In this document: one piece after another, positions 7,782-16,603 of the stretch
Layout of the letters: the number at the start of each line of letters is the position of its first letter
How positions within the stretch are numbered: the stretch's first letter is position 1
Source: Clostridia bacterium
Lineage (GTDB): Bacteria > Bacillota > Clostridia > Oscillospirales > Acutalibacteraceae
Assembly (NCBI GenBank): GCA_017548045.1
Contig: JAFYNR010000040.1
Span: 21,968-85,967, forward strand
DNA length: 64,000 nt
Reading direction: 5' to 3'
Notes under the pieces: model-generated
The model's database searches: none
What the model was told of the DNA's origin: nothing
What the model saw: only the letters and a program-made list of their open reading frames with translations
Translations under genes and position numbers: made by a program

Positions 7782-9038
7782 ATGATTACAAATTCATTAT
7801 CCGTAGACAGCGGAAAGCGAAGCAAGGCTTTCAGAATTCTGACAGTCGTTGTTGCAATTCTGTTTGTCTGTTCGGTAACAATCACGGCGTTTGCTGCGAC
7901 GGGCAATCCCGAGGTTACCGTAGTTGACGGAGAAAAATCGGTAAGCATAACTGCCAAGTCGGGCAGTCCCCGTGAAATCGTAAAAGAAGCAGGCTTGATT
8001 CTCAGCCCTAACGACAGTCTTGACACTTCTGCCTTTAACGCAGAGGAAGGCGGTACAATAGTTATCAACAGATCAAGCGTTATCCGTATTGAGGATAACG
8101 GTCTTGTATCCTACTTTGTCGGTTATTCCGATACTGTTGATGACATTCTTGCAGGCAAGGGTATCGTTATCGGAGAAAAGGATGAAGTCAGCGTAGATAC
8201 CGAAAGCGATGTTTTTGAAGGTATGAAGGTTTTCATCAAGAGAGCCTTTACTGTTAACGTTGAAGTTGACGGCGAAACCCGAAAGGCATATCTTGCAGAG
8301 GGCACCGTTGCCGAAGCACTCGTAAAAGCGGGTGTTGAAATCGGTGACGACGATATCGTTGAGCCTTCGCTTGATACAGAGCTTAAAGGCTTTACCGAAA
8401 TTAAAGTAACAAGAGTTGAGTATAAAACGGTTATCGAAGAAGAAACTCTTGAATATGAGACCGAAATCATCAAGAGCGATGATATATATGTTGACGAAAC
8501 AGAGATTGTAACACCCGGTGTCAACGGTGAAAAGCAGGTTTACTATACTGAAAAGTATGTTGACGGCGAGCTGGTTGAAACTGTTATGACAGAAGAGGTT
8601 GTTACAAAGAATCCCGTTAACGAAATCAAAAAGGTAGGCACAAAGTCAAGAGAGACACTTGCCGCCTATAAAAATACAAATGCCCCTATTTCAGAGCTTA
8701 AACTTCCTTCTGATGTGAAGCTTGACGAAAACGGTATTCCCGTTAATTATACGAAGAAGGTTTCTGCAAAGGCTACCGCATATACCGGTGACCCTGCAAC
8801 GTCTACCGGCAGAAAGCCTATGCCCGGTCATATTGCCGTTGACCCCAGCGAGTATCCCTACGGCTCAGAGCTTTACATCGTTTCTGCAGACGGAAGCTAT
8901 GTTTACGGCTACTGTATCGCGGCAGATACAGGCGGTTTTGTTGAAATGGGCAACACCGACGTTGACCTCTATATGGACAATGAGGATATGTGCTACGATT
9001 GGGGTAACAGAAACATCACGATTTACGTTCTTAACTGA
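7782..9038 (+). CDS. YabE-like cell-wall protein with DUF348, G5 and 3D domains
   Basis: This 418-residue exported protein has an N-terminal membrane/signal segment (about residues 19-42). Ubiquitin-like DUF348 modules follow (about 45-205), then a G5-type beta domain (about 210-290) and a C-terminal 3D domain (about 325-418). The 3D domain shows ATAYTGDP, IAVDP, GSELYI and ADTGG with the conserved aspartates, as in YabE/RpfB and MltA-like lytic enzymes. It probably cleaves or remodels peptidoglycan outside the cell. The ATG at 7782 is chosen for its AAGGAG site at 7770-7775; the frame continues upstream through the promoter, which rules out the longer form. No neighbouring rnmV or ksgA is seen. 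Confidence 0.88.
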   Translation: MITNSLSVDSGKRSKAFRILTVVVAILFVCSVTITAFAATGNPEVTVVDGEKSVSITAKSGSPREIVKEAGLILSPNDSLDTSAFNAEEGGTIVINRSSVIRIEDNGLVSYFVGYSDTVDDILAGKGIVIGEKDEVSVDTESDVFEGMKVFIKRAFTVNVEVDGETRKAYLAEGTVAEALVKAGVEIGDDDIVEPSLDTELKGFTEIKVTRVEYKTVIEEETLEYETEIIKSDDIYVDETEIVTPGVNGEKQVYYTEKYVDGELVETVMTEEVVTKNPVNEIKKVGTKSRETLAAYKNTNAPISELKLPSDVKLDENGIPVNYTKKVSAKATAYTGDPATSTGRKPMPGHIAVDPSEYPYGSELYIVSADGSYVYGYCIAADTGGFVEMGNTDVDLYMDNEDMCYDWGNRNITIYVLN

Positions 9039-9050
9039 TTTGATTAAGCT

Positions 9051-9093
9051 GCGAAAAGCAAGGCGTAACAAACACTTTGCTTTTCGCTTTTTA
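9051..9093 (+). terminator. Terminator after the G5/3D-domain gene
   Basis: GCGAAAAGCAA (9051-9061) pairs perfectly with TTGCTTTTCGC (9077-9087), followed by a T-run. Confidence 0.85.
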
Positions 9094-9243
9094 TATGCTC
9101 ATAATAACATATTTTCTGTTTATGTATAACAAAAATATGGCTTGTCTATCGTCAATTTGAACAAAACAAAAAATTTTGTTTGCCTTCGGTTTGGCCGACA
9201 AGCCGAATTATTTGATTACGGGTTAAAACTGTGTTCAAATATG

Positions 9244-9271
9244 TTGACGAAGCAAAGTTTTATGATATAAT
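9244..9271 (+). promoter_or_regulatory. Promoter of the HPr gene
   Basis: TTGACG (9244-9249), a 16-nt spacer and TATAAT (9266-9271), about 45 nt upstream of the HPr ATG. Confidence 0.65.
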
Positions 9272-9315
9272 ATGTAATGGTGTCACAAGAAATTTACAAT
9301 TTGGGAGATATAGAT

Positions 9316-9579
9316 ATGTTTGTTAAAGATGTTACAGTTCAGAATCAGGTTGGCCTTCACGCTCGTCCTGCAACCTTCTTCATTCAGAAGGCAAACGAGT
9401 TCAAGTCATCAATCTGGGTTGAGAAAGAGGAACGCAGAGTAAATGCAAAGAGCCTTCTCGGTGTTCTTTCACTCGGCATTATGGGCGGCACAGGCATCCG
9501 CATTATTGCAGGCGGTCCCGATGAGGAGCAGGCAGTAACAGAGCTTGTAAAGCTTGTTGAGTCAGGCTTTGCCGAATAA
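9316..9579 (+). CDS. ptsH: Phosphocarrier protein HPr
   Basis: This 87-residue cytoplasmic phosphocarrier carries both regulatory residues: His15 in GLHARPA, the site phosphorylated by enzyme I, and Ser46 in NAKSLLG, the site used by HPr kinase. Having both argues for HPr rather than a Crh-type protein. It would pass phosphate to sugar PTS permeases and, as HPr-Ser-P, act with CcpA in catabolite control. The ATG at 9316 follows a GGGAG site and gives the standard length; the frame extends 13 codons upstream without support. It is monocistronic: a promoter precedes it and a terminator follows. No enzyme I gene is nearby. Confidence 0.92.
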   Translation: MFVKDVTVQNQVGLHARPATFFIQKANEFKSSIWVEKEERRVNAKSLLGVLSLGIMGGTGIRIIAGGPDEEQAVTELVKLVESGFAE

Positions 9580-9597
9580 TCACAAACAAATAAAATT

Positions 9598-9634
9598 ACC
9601 GACCGTAAGCATTGCTTAACGGTCGGTTTTTACT
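9598..9634 (+). terminator. Terminator after HPr, shared with the convergent kinase gene
   Basis: ACCGACCGT (9598-9606) pairs with ACGGTCGGT (9619-9627), followed by TTTTT. It overlaps the stop of the convergent P-loop kinase gene. Confidence 0.85.
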
Positions 9635-10179
9635 TTTATATCACACTTGGCTTTTATGCCTGCTTCTTCAAAATACCGGTTTTCGAGAGGAATCCATCTT
9701 GCTTTGAAAATTTCAAGGCCTTCTGCACCGTTGCGTTCAAGTATGCGGCGAAGTCTTATTTCATAATCTGCCTCAACAAAAATTTTCAGATCGTACGTTA
9801 TCTGAATTTCGGGGTGCATTGAATAGGAGCCTTCAATTATAATCGGTTTCAGAGGTGAAACGGGGCGGGAGCTTGTTACGGTGCCTGTACGGCAGCTGTA
9901 AATGCCGTAAATGAATTCTTTGCCGCTTTTTATACCGCAGGCAACCTCACTGTTAAAACGTTCGTAATGCACGTTTCCGCCTGCTTGTGAAAGTCTTTCT
10001 TCGTTTCTTATTTCAGGCGGCAGAAAGAAGCTGTCGGCTTGTATAATCTGAAATCCGTATTTTTCAGCAAGAAAGACGGCAAGAGTTGTTTTGCCTGATG
10101 CACAGGGGCCATCTATTGCAATAACTGGATTTCGTTTTTCTGAAAGAAGCTTTTCAATTTTATCTGTTACATTTTTCAT
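9616..10179 (-). CDS. Uridine kinase-like P-loop phosphotransferase
   Basis: This 187-residue cytoplasmic protein has a Walker A motif near residues 24-31 (GPCASGKTT). A QADSFFLP acid-base segment and an IIIEGSYS strand follow, as in uridine kinase and phosphoribulokinase relatives. An arginine-rich lid (RLRRILERNG) lies near residue 145. It probably transfers phosphate from ATP to a nucleoside or small metabolite; being short and lacking clear base-specific residues, it may not be a true uridine kinase. It lies 50 nt downstream of the GPH symporter gene, separated from it by a hairpin terminator. Confidence 0.7.
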   Translation of the reverse strand: MKNVTDKIEKLLSEKRNPVIAIDGPCASGKTTLAVFLAEKYGFQIIQADSFFLPPEIRNEERLSQAGGNVHYERFNSEVACGIKSGKEFIYGIYSCRTGTVTSSRPVSPLKPIIIEGSYSMHPEIQITYDLKIFVEADYEIRLRRILERNGAEGLEIFKARWIPLENRYFEEAGIKAKCDIKVKTDR

Positions 10180-10192
10180 AATAACTACCTGT

Positions 10193-10225
10193 AAAAAAGC
10201 CCCGACAATTTGTCGGGGCGCTTTT
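10193..10225 (-). terminator. Terminator after the second GPH symporter gene
   Basis: On the minus strand GCCCCGACA (10219-10211) pairs with TGTCGGGGC (10207-10199) around a 3-nt loop, followed by a run of T. Confidence 0.85.
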
Positions 10226-10229
10226 TGAA

Positions 10230-11786
10230 TTATTCTGCGTTTTTGCTTTCGCCTGCCTGGTCGTTGAATTCTTTAACTTCGGCTGCGATTGCTTTACGTC
10301 TTTCCTGAAGTTCGCGGTACATTCTTTCTCTCTTTTCGCCCTGAAGGTCATAGAAGAGCTGAGGAACGATGCTGAGGATACCTGTAACAACGGGAAGAAG
10401 TGTGCACATAAAGAAGAGTGCGTAACGGGCTTCGGCAGTCTGAGCACCCTGGTTTTTGCTGGGATCATATCCGAATGCTTTGAAGAGGAGGGGCTGAATA
10501 ACGCCCTTAACGCTGTTAACCATTTTGGTGATAAGACCCTTTGCAACACCGGTCATACCTTCTGAACGGAAGCCATTCTTCCACTCGCCGTAGTCGATAG
10601 CTTCGTTTCTCATTTCTTCGGGAATAACCTTTCTGATACCCCAGAAGAACATCCAGATGGTTTCACGCAGCATAAATGCGGGAATCATAACTGCAAGGCT
10701 TTCGTAGCCGTTTTTGCCGCCAACCTTGATGAACTTACCTGCGGCATATACGCCCAGCATCAGCACGCTGTCAACATGAGAGCCTGCAATCCACAGAGCC
10801 TTTGTTGAGAACTTTGAACGTGCCCAGGGAACGTATGAATATGAAATGGGCGAAACAACCGCACCGGGAATACCAACGATTGTTGACATCGATGCAAGGT
10901 TGAGAACTTCGATGTAGTAAAGATTTGTGCCTGAGTTAAGGCTGAATGCGCCCAGGAACTCGGAGAGAGTAATGAGAAGAAGGGGTTTGTTTGTGATAAC
11001 CGATTTGATTCCGCTGAATATGCTGGGACGATCGATAGTCTGCATAACTCTTTCTTTTGCAACAAATGCATAGAAGAGAGCGAAAAGACCGGATACAACA
11101 GCAGTGATAACGCCGCCGAGAACGAACATTCTGTTGTAGCCCATCTGATATATCTGAGGATTGGTAGCCTGAAGAATTTTCTTTGCAGGGCTGTTGATGT
11201 AAAGGTCAATAAGAAGACCCATAAGAATTTCGGGAGCCTTCTCAACGAAGCCTGAAAGAAGGTTTGCGGAAGTAATGAGTCTTGTACGGTCGATAATGTT
11301 GGGGGTGATTGTTGCAGTCATACCCTGTCGTACAATAGAAATCAGCGAACTGGCAAGGTTTGAAAAAATCTGCAGCAGCAGATAAATTGCAAATTTGGGA
11401 ATATCCGTGCCGATACCGTCTGTTCCGTAGAACATAGGCAGTGCCCAGTAAATTATCGTAAGAAAAACACCGGGGATAGCGTAAACAACAAGCCAGGGCT
11501 TGAATTTACCCCATCTGGTTCTTGTTTTGTCAACGATTGCGGCAAGGAAGATATCGTTGATGATATCCCATACACTGATGACACCGTTTGTAACCGACTG
11601 AAGAACAAGGTCAATCTTCAGAATGTTCATCTTGAAAACGTCGTCATACTTACCGATGTTAAAGCTTTGTGCTATATCGTCAAGTATGTATGCGAAGGTT
11701 TCTTTTGAACCGACGTAGCGTCTGTCTTTGGGTACAGCGCTCGGTGCCTTCTTTTCAACAACCTTGGCGGTTGATTCTGAAGCCAT
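10230..11786 (-). CDS. GPH-family sugar:cation symporter (MFS), second copy
   Basis: This 518-residue protein has about 12 membrane spans, related to but clearly divergent from the symporter at 1804-3186. The family pattern is present: VWDIINDIFLAAIVDKTRT followed by RWGKFKPW in the first half, and a second-half loop IDYGEWKNGFRSEG. It carries an extended, charged N-terminus (about 30 residues) and a charged C-terminal tail (about 35 residues), with no EIIA domain. The substrate is not readable. A hairpin terminator closes the gene. Its position near the GH36 alpha-galactosidase would fit alpha-galactosides, but other genes intervene, so this is weak. Confidence 0.82.
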   Translation of the reverse strand: MASESTAKVVEKKAPSAVPKDRRYVGSKETFAYILDDIAQSFNIGKYDDVFKMNILKIDLVLQSVTNGVISVWDIINDIFLAAIVDKTRTRWGKFKPWLVVYAIPGVFLTIIYWALPMFYGTDGIGTDIPKFAIYLLLQIFSNLASSLISIVRQGMTATITPNIIDRTRLITSANLLSGFVEKAPEILMGLLIDLYINSPAKKILQATNPQIYQMGYNRMFVLGGVITAVVSGLFALFYAFVAKERVMQTIDRPSIFSGIKSVITNKPLLLITLSEFLGAFSLNSGTNLYYIEVLNLASMSTIVGIPGAVVSPISYSYVPWARSKFSTKALWIAGSHVDSVLMLGVYAAGKFIKVGGKNGYESLAVMIPAFMLRETIWMFFWGIRKVIPEEMRNEAIDYGEWKNGFRSEGMTGVAKGLITKMVNSVKGVIQPLLFKAFGYDPSKNQGAQTAEARYALFFMCTLLPVVTGILSIVPQLFYDLQGEKRERMYRELQERRKAIAAEVKEFNDQAGESKNAE

Positions 11787-11817
11787 ATAATCTCTCCTAT
11801 CGTAAAATATATAAAAT

Positions 11818-11846
11818 ATATTAACATAGTCTTAACGGTTTTTCAA
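11818..11846 (-). promoter_or_regulatory. Promoter of the second GPH symporter gene
   Basis: Minus strand TTGAAA (11846-11841), a 17-nt spacer and TAATAT (11823-11818), upstream of the ATG at 11786 with its GGAGAG site. Confidence 0.5.
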
Positions 11847-11916
11847 TACTGCAATATTTTTTTATGAATTATTAACAGTAAAACGTGTCTGTTTTTGGGC
11901 AATAACACAAATAACA

Positions 11917-11944
11917 AAGCCGCCTTCGGCTGAAGACGGCTTCA
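11917..11944 (-). terminator. Terminator after the uracil/xanthine permease gene
   Basis: AAGCCGCCTTC (11917-11927) pairs with GAAGACGGCTT (11932-11942), with one mismatch, directly downstream of the permease gene on the minus strand. Confidence 0.65.
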
Positions 11945-11961
11945 TAATTGCTTTTCGGAAA

Positions 11962-13338
11962 TTATACTTTGAAGTTTACGGACTTATCGCCCTTTTCATC
12001 GGCTCCGAATTCATAATCCTTGCCGGGAAGAACAGCATTGAGAATAATACCTACAAGTGCACCTACCGCAAGACCGGAAAGGCTGATTGTTACAGAGCCT
12101 ACGGGAATCTGGATTGCACCTGCATAGTTGATGCCGATTGAAAGAACGAGGATGAGAGCTGCGATGATAATGTTTCTTGTGTTTTCGAAGTTTACCTTGT
12201 TTTCAACAACGTTACGCACGCCGACTGCGGAAATCATACCGTAAAGAACAAGGGATGCGCCGCCGATTGTTGCTGTGGGCATAAGGCTTACGAGGGAGGC
12301 AAACTTGGGTGAGAACGAAACGAGCACTGCAAGGTAAGCGGCAATTCTTACAACCTTGGGGTCAAATACCTTTGAAAGGGAAAGAACGCCTGTGTTTTCA
12401 CCGTATGTGGTGTTTGCAGGTGCGCCGAAAAGTGATGCAAGAATTGTTGCAAGGCCGTCGCCGAGAAGAGTTCTGTGAAGACCGGGGTCTGCAATGTAAT
12501 TCTTCTTGCAGGTTGAACTGATTGCTGAAATATCACCGATATGCTCAACCATTGTTGCAAGTGAAATGGGCATAATGGTAATTACTGCGGAAACGAGCAG
12601 GTTCTTATCATAATCGCCCGCAAACAGACCGAAAACCGTATCCTTGAACTGGAAGGGAACGCCGATCCAGGCGGCATCCTTGAAGGCCTGAAGCTTCACA
12701 GGGTCAAGAACCTCCATAGCACCTGTGAAATGAAGGATAACCGCTACTACCGATGAACCGAGAACACCAAGCATAATGGGGATAATTTTAATCATACCCT
12801 TGCCCCAAATGTTGCAGACAATAATAATTGCAATGGCAATAACGGCAATAAGCCAGTTGGCGGAGCAATTCTGGATTGCACTTGATGAAAGGGTAAGACC
12901 GATTGCAATGATGATGGGGCCCGTAACGATGGGCGGGAAGAAACGCATTACCTTTTTTGTGCCGAAGGCTTTAATCAGAGCGGCAAGCACAAGGTAAAGC
13001 AGACCTGCACAGGCAACGCCGAAGCAGGCATAGGGCAGAAGGCTGTAATCGCTTGAACCGTCTGCAAGGGTTGTTATTGCGGCATAGCCGCCGATGAATG
13101 CAAAGGAGGAGCCCAAAAAGGCAGGAACCTTACCTTTGGCAAGAAAATGGAAAAGAAGAGTACCAAGACCTGCGAAAAGAAGGGTTGCGGAAACGCTGAG
13201 ACCCGTAAGGGCAGGCACGAGAACGGTTGCACCGAACATTGCAAACATATGCTGAACACCGAGCACAGCCATTCTGGGGAAACCTAATTGTTTGGCATCA
13301 TAAATGCCGTTGCCTACATCGAAAACTTTCTTTGACAT
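11962..13338 (-). CDS. uraA: Uracil/xanthine permease, NCS2 family (UraA-like)
   Basis: This 458-residue protein has about 12-14 membrane spans and belongs to the nucleobase-cation symporter 2 family. The UraA-type start (LGVQHMFAMFGATVLVPALTG, residues 26-46) and FLGSSFAFIGGY are clear. A conserved TYGENTGVLSLSKV stretch lies near residue 310, and an ATIGGASLVLYGMI stretch near 365. It should import uracil with protons for pyrimidine salvage; xanthine cannot be excluded. The leader is short, with no purine riboswitch or PyrR-type attenuator visible. AGGAGG precedes the ATG and a weak promoter (13367-13395) lies upstream. Confidence 0.88.
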   Translation of the reverse strand: MSKKVFDVGNGIYDAKQLGFPRMAVLGVQHMFAMFGATVLVPALTGLSVSATLLFAGLGTLLFHFLAKGKVPAFLGSSFAFIGGYAAITTLADGSSDYSLLPYACFGVACAGLLYLVLAALIKAFGTKKVMRFFPPIVTGPIIIAIGLTLSSSAIQNCSANWLIAVIAIAIIIVCNIWGKGMIKIIPIMLGVLGSSVVAVILHFTGAMEVLDPVKLQAFKDAAWIGVPFQFKDTVFGLFAGDYDKNLLVSAVITIMPISLATMVEHIGDISAISSTCKKNYIADPGLHRTLLGDGLATILASLFGAPANTTYGENTGVLSLSKVFDPKVVRIAAYLAVLVSFSPKFASLVSLMPTATIGGASLVLYGMISAVGVRNVVENKVNFENTRNIIIAALILVLSIGINYAGAIQIPVGSVTISLSGLAVGALVGIILNAVLPGKDYEFGADEKGDKSVNFKV

Positions 13339-13366
13339 AATTTGACCTCCTTTGTTCTGTAACTTT

Positions 13367-13395
13367 AAGTTATCACATTGTGAACGGTTTGTAAA
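13367..13395 (-). promoter_or_regulatory. Possible promoter of the permease gene
   Basis: Minus strand TTTACA (13395-13390), a 17-nt spacer and TAACTT (13372-13367). The spacing is right but the -10 is weak. Confidence 0.35.
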
Positions 13396-13413
13396 TAGCT
13401 TTCAAAATAAAAA

Positions 13414-13449
13414 TCTCCCGAAACTGACAAAAAATTCAGCTTCGGGAGA
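13414..13449 (-). terminator. Terminator after the alpha-galactosidase gene
   Basis: TCTCCCGAA (13414-13422) pairs with TTCGGGAGA (13441-13449), with an inner CTGA/TCAG extension, just downstream of the gene on the minus strand. Confidence 0.8.
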
Positions 13450-13452
13450 AAA

Positions 13453-15588
13453 TTAATTCATTTGTTCAAAGAGTATGAGTTCTGAGGAAAGCGGGCAGGA
13501 AAGCAAAACAGGTATGCCGTGGATAAGCAGTTCCGAACCCTTTGCAGAATAGCTTGCACCGCTGTTATCAAGAGTTACCTTGTATGTGTATTCTGCGTTT
13601 ATTCCTTTGGGTATTGCCGTGTATTTGTTGCTTTGTGCCGAAGGCAGAGAGAATACCGCAATTGCACCTTTTTCAAAATCGGGCGAAGAAATTTCAAGTG
13701 CATAAAAATCGTTGTTCAGCAGACCCGATTCAGGAGTGTGGTGAAATATTTTTGCCGTTGGCAGGAATGGTCTGATAAATTTTTTGTAAATCTCAACGCT
13801 GTGCTTTACAAAATCCATTGAAGCCTTGTTCAGCTGTACATTTGCAGGTGCAATAACGTTGAGCGTCATATGAGTGAGCATTGTGTTTCTCATATGAAGG
13901 TCAAGTGTACCGTGGTCGTGGCACCCCATGCCTGCAAAAAGGCGGTCAACCCTTTCGGGTGGCAGAGCCATTGTCATTCCGTTTGTTACAGTCAATGAAC
14001 GGGGAGCTCTCTGACAGTCGGAAACCCAGGTGTGATTGAAATTTTTCATCATTCCGAGATCTGTGCGCCCACCGCCGCCTGCACAGTTTTCAAAAATAAC
14101 GTGAGGATATCTGCGTTTCAGATTTTCATACATTCTGTATACTGCCTGATGGTGACGGATTGAAAGACATTCCGTAATTCCCGTGCCTGCATCAGCCATT
14201 GTGAAATAATCGCGGCATGATACGTTGTGGTCAACCCTGAGAAGGTCGAGACTGTATTCCTCGATTATGCGCGAAAGCTCATTTTCTGCCCATTGTGTAA
14301 CTTCGGGTTTGCTGAAATCTGCAAGATTTCCGCTCTGAGTTCCCAAAACGGTTTTTTCACGCCATTCGGGGTGCTTTTCATAGACGGGAGATTTTGAACC
14401 GAGATTTTCAATATCAACCCAAAGACCGAATTTCATACCCATTGATCGGCAATAATCCGATATTTCGGAAAGACCGTCGGGGTATCTTTCATGGTCGGGG
14501 ATGTTTCTGCCGTTGTATTCCGACCATTGTGCCTGCTTTGAGGGAGGACATACCCATCCTGCATCAACGATAAATACTTCGGCACCCATTTCCGCAAACT
14601 GCTTTATGTACGCCTTTGTGGTTTCGACTGACATATCGTGCTCTGCACCCATACCTGCACCTACAAGGCATTCTTTCGGTGATGCTTCGGGCATATTCAG
14701 CACGGATTTACGTATGTGTGAATGCATTTCATTAATTGCTTCGTCAAGACCTCCGATAACCGCACCCATATGTACCTCAGGTGTGGTAAAAACAGATTTG
14801 GGCGGAATTACGGTGAGAGGTTTGTGTGCGGTAATTTCTGCTTTGAATGAAAGCAGACTGTTGCTTCTTTCGTAATCAGCATGGTGGTCAACGGAAAAAC
14901 TGCATCCGCCGCTCCAACCGATTTGCGAAAAATACATCATTCCGCTGAGGTTGTTTCTGATAAATATGAGAGGATGCCTGAATCTGTCTCTGCCGAAACG
15001 GGTTTTTACGGTAAGTTCATCGGGTGTAAGGTCGTGCCAGGCAAATTCGCCTTCTCTGCCCCATTTGTCACTGTCGAAATATCCCACAGAATAAATTTTA
15101 TTTATGTCATCTCCGTGACCGTAGTGTCTGCGGTCGGTTTCTTCAAGTCCGCCGCCCAAAAGAACAAGTCTGCTGAGATTAAGATTTTTATCCGAAAGGT
15201 TTTCAATTTCAATATAACGGCTGAACATCTGCGTGCCGTCAAGAACGGTGTGAATTTTAAGCCTGACGGGCTTTATTTCGCTTTCAAGGGTCATAATGGT
15301 TTCAAGGCGGTTATTATCTTTAACGGTCTCTGAACCAATAAGTTTCAGTCGGTAATCAATGCTCTGACCGTCGATTTCGATGTTGAACGATGACGGTTCG
15401 TGGAAATCCGCAGGGTCAAGTCTTGAAGGGCATAGCTGAAGAAGCCCCAAGGGATAACCCGAGGCGTTGAAGCCCGACGAAACAAGCACGCCGCCTAAAA
15501 ACGTTTCTTCATAAACCGCAAGACCGCTTCTGTAACAGAATACGGGATTTTCTCCGCCGGTGCGGTATGCATCAAAAAATGTTTTCAT
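13453..15588 (-). CDS. Alpha-galactosidase, GH36-like
   Basis: This 711-residue enzyme resembles clan GH-D alpha-galactosidases. The order is right: an N-terminal beta-sandwich, a TIM barrel with FIVDAGWV and FGLWVDIEN, a LLRVDHN strand carrying the likely nucleophile Asp, ENCAGGGGRTDLGMM, WVSDCQRAPRS carrying the likely acid/base Asp, and a C-terminal beta domain. Motifs are looser than in typical GH36 (for example RVDHN in place of KWDMN), so specificity may differ. There is no signal peptide, so it should act on imported alpha-galactosides. The ATG at 15588 has an AGGGTGA site; the longer frame to 15732 would overlap the next gene. A terminator follows. Confidence 0.8.
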   Translation of the reverse strand: MKTFFDAYRTGGENPVFCYRSGLAVYEETFLGGVLVSSGFNASGYPLGLLQLCPSRLDPADFHEPSSFNIEIDGQSIDYRLKLIGSETVKDNNRLETIMTLESEIKPVRLKIHTVLDGTQMFSRYIEIENLSDKNLNLSRLVLLGGGLEETDRRHYGHGDDINKIYSVGYFDSDKWGREGEFAWHDLTPDELTVKTRFGRDRFRHPLIFIRNNLSGMMYFSQIGWSGGCSFSVDHHADYERSNSLLSFKAEITAHKPLTVIPPKSVFTTPEVHMGAVIGGLDEAINEMHSHIRKSVLNMPEASPKECLVGAGMGAEHDMSVETTKAYIKQFAEMGAEVFIVDAGWVCPPSKQAQWSEYNGRNIPDHERYPDGLSEISDYCRSMGMKFGLWVDIENLGSKSPVYEKHPEWREKTVLGTQSGNLADFSKPEVTQWAENELSRIIEEYSLDLLRVDHNVSCRDYFTMADAGTGITECLSIRHHQAVYRMYENLKRRYPHVIFENCAGGGGRTDLGMMKNFNHTWVSDCQRAPRSLTVTNGMTMALPPERVDRLFAGMGCHDHGTLDLHMRNTMLTHMTLNVIAPANVQLNKASMDFVKHSVEIYKKFIRPFLPTAKIFHHTPESGLLNNDFYALEISSPDFEKGAIAVFSLPSAQSNKYTAIPKGINAEYTYKVTLDNSGASYSAKGSELLIHGIPVLLSCPLSSELILFEQMN

Positions 15589-15688
15589 ATGTTCACCCTG
15601 TTTCTTCATTTTTCTATGATAAATTATATCAAAAACCTCGCTTAAAAGCAAGAAAAAGCTCCCTTGCCTGAGCAAAGGAGCTTCAATT

Positions 15689-16603
15689 TTACCAATTATA
15701 CATCTGTTCGGGATTTCTGAAAATATCTTCAAGACGCTGAATGAAGGGAACTACCTCACCGAAGTCAACTGCTCTGTGGTCAAAAACAAGGTCGATGGGC
15801 AGTTCGTTACCGATAACAATAACATCGTTGCCGTTTTCATCCTGCTTGACAACGGGTTTCTTCATGATTGAACCCATACAGCACACAAAAACCTGAGGGG
15901 GAATGATTGAAAGAAGAGCAACTCTGCCGTTTACTCCTCTGGTGAGTGAACCTACATTTGAGATTGTAACAGTGCCCTGCTTTATGTCATATTTTGTGAG
16001 TCTGTCGGTTTCGGGGATTGAGTAGTAATCTTTCTTTGCCTGACCCGAAAGAGTTTTGATTTTATGTTTGCCTGTCTTTGCACCGAAAAGACGGTAAATT
16101 GCATTCATAACCTTACCTTTTTTTAGCTTTTCGAGTGTGTCGTTAAGCGATACCTCAAACATAACCTCGGTCATATCCGTGTTGCCGATTTTTCTGCTTA
16201 CATCAGCAATATATTCGGCCAGTTCAACAAGGCTCTTGTTACCGATGTCGTGGAGGTTGATGGTCATCATTTCGCCGTTGGGAAGAATCCAGGTCATACC
16301 TGCATGGATTTCATCCCATTCCGTCACCACGCCTCTTACGAGTTTGCGGTTGAATTTGATGTGAGCATTAAGCTGAGGTGCGGCTTTGAATGCTTCTGCA
16401 AGGGCTTTGAGCATAACGGTGTTTACCGTAAGCTTTACGGGGAATTTACCTGATGCGTTCATGTCCTTTACAACATTCATAAAATCCGTGACCTCAGGCT
16501 CATAAATGTAGGAAGTATGGGGGATTGTTTCCCAGCTTTCCGAGGTCATATTTGCAACGATTTTTCTTGCAATTCCGAAATGTTTTACTTTTGTGGGTTT
16601 CAT
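15689..16603 (-). CDS. Free-standing 2-oxoacid dehydrogenase E2-type acyltransferase domain
   Basis: All 304 residues correspond to the catalytic domain of dihydrolipoyl acyltransferases (chloramphenicol acetyltransferase fold). The active-site segment FDHRAVDF sits near the C-terminus, with His276 and Asp280, as in the family's HRxxDG motif except that Gly is Phe here. A KGTVTISNVGS-like strand (GTVTISNVGS) and a basic linker (about 165-200) are also seen. No lipoyl domain or peripheral-subunit-binding domain is present, and no E1 or E3 genes are nearby. It may acylate a small molecule instead of working in a dehydrogenase complex. It is apparently a single gene with an AACGGAGG ribosome site. 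Confidence 0.7.
   Translation of the reverse strand: MKPTKVKHFGIARKIVANMTSESWETIPHTSYIYEPEVTDFMNVVKDMNASGKFPVKLTVNTVMLKALAEAFKAAPQLNAHIKFNRKLVRGVVTEWDEIHAGMTWILPNGEMMTINLHDIGNKSLVELAEYIADVSRKIGNTDMTEVMFEVSLNDTLEKLKKGKVMNAIYRLFGAKTGKHKIKTLSGQAKKDYYSIPETDRLTKYDIKQGTVTISNVGSLTRGVNGRVALLSIIPPQVFVCCMGSIMKKPVVKQDENGNDVIVIGNELPIDLVFDHRAVDFGEVVPFIQRLEDIFRNPEQMYNW

Noticed and set aside
8123-8524. Minus-strand frame of 133 codons inside the G5/3D gene
   Set aside because: Serine/threonine-rich shadow of the repetitive coding strand; no ribosome site and no promoter.
13339-13395. Purine riboswitch or PyrR attenuator before the uracil/xanthine permease
   Set aside because: The leader is too short and shows no conserved pairing or terminator ahead of the gene.
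15589-15732. N-terminal extension of the alpha-galactosidase frame
   Set aside because: It would overlap the end of the acyltransferase gene and has no ribosome site; the ATG at 15588 has one.
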